From Symbiodinium microadriaticum (taxonomy: Eukaryota; Sar; Dinophyceae; Suessiales; Symbiodiniaceae), in NCBI GenBank assembly GCA_001939145.1, contig LSRX01000756.1, positions 271,683-335,682 of the forward strand: a stretch of 64,000 bases of DNA. Reading direction: 5' to 3'. A model generated the notes under the pieces. It did no database searches and was not told the DNA's origin. It was given only the letters and a program-made list of their open reading frames with translations. The position numbers and the translations under genes were made by a program. Shown here piece by piece: positions 62,424-64,000 of this stretch (position 1 is the first letter of the stretch; the number at the start of each line of letters is the position of its first letter).

Positions 62424-62474
62424 CTAGAATCGGGCGCTGAGTGGTTCCGATAACTCGCCATCGGAGTAGAAGAC
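62424..62474 (-). CDS. Candidate 3' terminal exon, 16 codons
   Basis: CGCTTGCAG|GTC on the minus strand opens VFYSDGELSEPLSARF and TAG at 62424-62426. Phase 0 with the exon at 62565-62774 through a 90-nt intron. Good acceptor and natural C-terminus. Confidence 0.5.
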   Translation of the reverse strand, partial: VFYSDGELSEPLSARF

Positions 62475-62564
62475 CTGCAAGCGGCTATGCACGGGTCCAT
62501 TGTTATTCAAGGTCCTCTCGGTAGGACTGTTGAAATTTTTAATTTCTGGTTACCCCGGACCAGC
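62475..62564 (-). other. Probable 90-nt intron, GC-AG
   Basis: AAG|GCTGGTCC donor and CTTGCAG|G acceptor; phase 0. Same donor class as the J-domain intron. Confidence 0.45.
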
Positions 62565-62774
62565 CTTCAGCAGCTTCTCGCCGAATTTTGCGATCAGCGC
62601 CACGTCTCCCTCGCAGAAGTGTGCGATTGCGGACTCCAGCTGCTTGCTCTTGCTGAGGGCGTCCTTTTTGCCTTCGGTGTCGACGATGTCGAGAATGAAG
62701 TGTTTGGTTGTAAAATCCGACAGGACGAAGTGAGCCCGGACAAGCTCCACAGCCTTCCTCACATTCTCAGGAGA
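62565..62774 (-). CDS. Candidate internal exon, 70 codons, unknown protein
   Basis: The minus strand GCTGTCAG|TCT opens SPENVRKAVELVRAHFVLSD, then FTTKHFILDIVDTEGKKDAL and IAHFCEGDVALIAKFGEKLL K. It is exactly 210 nt, closing at CTGAAG|GCTGG, a GC donor. Evenly mixed, Lys-rich, soluble-looking; among the most convincing coding stretches here. A GT alternative exists eight codon positions or fewer downstream (CCGGG|GTAACC) but shifts phase. I do not recognise the family. Confidence 0.6.
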
Positions 62775-63073
62775 CTGACAGCATGCAAAGCCCCTCATTG
62801 GGTTTAGGGTTTAGGGGTTAGGGGTTTGGGGTTTAGATTCCAGTTTAGGGATTAAGGTTTAGGGGTTAGGGTTCCAGTTAAGGTACTTATAACCTTACTT
62901 ACTAAGTCCCACGAATGCAGACTTGAGAGGCTAAGGACTTTGGGGTTGCGAGTGTTTCGGTTGAGGGGGCTAGACCGGGCCCCACAATGTCATACGCCCC
63001 CTCAAACCGTAAGCCCTAAACCTTTGCAAAACCCTGGTCATGCCTGACCTAAAGGGGGGTCCATGTACCACTG

Positions 63074-63184
63074 CCTTAAGGACGAAATGACTCTTAAAAG
63101 CAGGGGCCCTATACCCTTACACGATGAATCCCTACATGGTATTATGAACCCTAAACCCTTTTAGGGTTCATGTCGTCCTTAAGG
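63074..63184. repeat. Family C foldback element
   Basis: CCTTAAGGACGAAATGACTC faces TTCATGTCGTCCTTAAGG. Confidence 0.95.
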
Positions 63185-63249
63185 CATAGTAGGCTCTTAC
63201 TAGATATTTGCGCATGGTATACTGTGACTTGGACCCTTTGGGCCATATG

Positions 63250-63345
63250 GGGGTTTCTGAAAATAGGGGACCCCAATATAGTACCCTAAATACTATAGGT
63301 TACTTATAATAAGGACCCCAAAATAAGGTACCCCAATTTCCGGCA
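63250..63345. repeat. Family F foldback element, opposite orientation
   Basis: GGGTTTCTGAAAATAGGGGA faces AGGTACCCCAATTTCCGG. Confidence 0.8.
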
Positions 63346-63659
63346 AGTCCCATTTGGGCCTTAAGCCCCTAAGCCCTAAACCCTTAAACCCCTAAACCCT
63401 AAACCCTTAATCCCCTGAACCCTAAACCCTTAAACCCTCTCAGCAATGGACCCATATACTTCTCAGACCAAGGCACTTGCACTGCGCAAGACGCGGCCCC
63501 CTGTGCAGGTGAGCTCCACGTAGGATAGCAAGCTGCATGGGGGATCCTCGTCCACCTTGGGGGTGTATCAGGGACTAGGGTTGAGTCCCCTAGGAGATGC
63601 CGGATCCCTCTTAGTGATGTCCCTGGACCCTTAGACTAAGCCCCAAACCCTAAAAACCC

Positions 63660-63800
63660 CCCCAAAAAAAAACAAGAAATGTAGTAGCTCTTATAGGACC
63701 CTTAAAGGAACCCGAAACGCCAACAAAATTCTAGTAGCTCTTATAGAACCCTTAATTCCCCGCTAAGCCCAAAAATATTGTAGTAGCTCTTATAGAACCC
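63660..63800. repeat. Three ~55-bp tandem units
   Basis: GTAGTAGCTCTTATAGGACC, CTAGTAGCTCTTATAGAACC and GTAGTAGCTCTTATAGAACC, each followed by AAGGAACCCGAAA-like sequence. Confidence 0.85.
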
Positions 63801-63838
63801 AAAAAGGACCCCGAAACCCTAAACCAGGGTAAAGCCTC

Positions 63839-63972
63839 TTAGCAACTCAGAGCCGAAGTCACGAGGACGCAGTTTTTGCCGAGCCGGGCGGGCTTGGACC
63901 AGCCCGCGTTGACTTTCCGTCCGCCCTCCAACTTGCCCACGTTCCAGCCATACCTGAAGGAGGGCTTGAGGC
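63839..63972 (-). CDS. Candidate 3' terminal exon, 43 codons
   Basis: After GGCTTAG|GC on the minus strand the frame reads LKPSFRYGWNVGKLEGGRKV, then NAGWSKPARLGKNCVLVTSA LSC and TAA at 63839-63841. The Gly/Lys/Trp-rich composition is strongly protein-like and the plus strand is less convincing. TTCAG|GTATGG inside it could be an alternative donor. The rest of the gene lies beyond the window end. Family unknown. Confidence 0.5.
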
Positions 63973-64000
63973 CTAAGCCCTAAACCCTAAGCCCACGTTC

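Noticed and set aside
1..64000. Promoters, polyadenylation signals and transcription terminators
   Set aside because: The AT-rich words are mostly microsatellites or element loops. No reliable core promoter motif can be assigned by eye in this kind of genome.

Overview
This window is eukaryotic nuclear DNA, most likely from an alga or protist. The plant/alga-type telomere heptamer TTTAGGG (and its complement CCCTAAA) is scattered through almost every kilobase in both orientations. There are no long prokaryote-style ORFs, and coding potential comes as short exon-sized islands. At several islands the reading frame works best with AG|G junctions and GT, GC or GA donors. That habit, plus the telomere motif, is what I would expect of a dinoflagellate or close alveolate. 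The lineage is an inference, not a demonstration.

Three things make up the sequence. (1) Interstitial telomere-like blocks, from a few heptamers to about 1 kb, including a 158-bp higher-order array running into an assembly gap (15143-15975) and a ~240-250-bp one (47815-48490). (2) Many ~90-160-bp perfect-to-degenerate foldback elements (MITE-like) in at least a dozen families, named A to M here. They share words such as GGATCCTA, TCCTTAAGG and TAGGGTCC in their loops. (3) Low-density coding islands, mostly on the minus strand.

The only island with a firm family assignment is a J-domain (DnaJ/Hsp40-type) gene on the minus strand (about 42278-41119). Its HPD-bearing exon joins a C-terminal exon at a GC-AG intron and rebuilds a normal J-domain core. 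Other good exon candidates without family assignment lie at 2019-2078, 3964-4157, 19931-19987, 25524-25646, 34224-34307, 35532-35779, 45257-45685, 55627-56008, 57288-57740, 58909-59013, 62424-62774 and 63839-63972. A frameshifted DDE/MULE-like transposase remnant lies at 49596-49984.

The most interesting signal is that several insertions inside coding islands are flanked by direct repeats of about 19-34 bp: 35576-35698, 47651-47711, 57367-57516 and 57556-57661. The inserts are telomeric blocks, a foldback element, or a mixture. Each repeat carries an AGG (or CAGG) at which splicing would exactly restore the uninterrupted single-copy frame. This looks like intron creation by insertion (introner-like behaviour) using telomeric repeats and MITEs.

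Layout: 1-6 kb, D/E/C elements, telomeric blocks and minus-strand exons; 6-17 kb, mostly repeats, a large trinucleotide array (13616-14145) and the 158-bp array with a gap; 17-22 kb, scattered exons; 22-29 kb, a 2.7-kb near-identical duplication joined at a single N, probably an unmerged contig overlap; 29-34 kb, foldback arrays and G-rich telomeric DNA; 34-36 kb, an exon cluster with the telomeric intron; 37-45 kb, the J-domain gene and repeats; 45-52 kb, exons, higher-order telomeric array and transposase remnant; 52-64 kb, dense foldback elements between short exons. Three long N runs (15976-16365, 30638-31362, 42810-42887) and five single Ns mark assembly joins. I saw no rRNA, convincing tRNA, CRISPR or bacterial-type operon.
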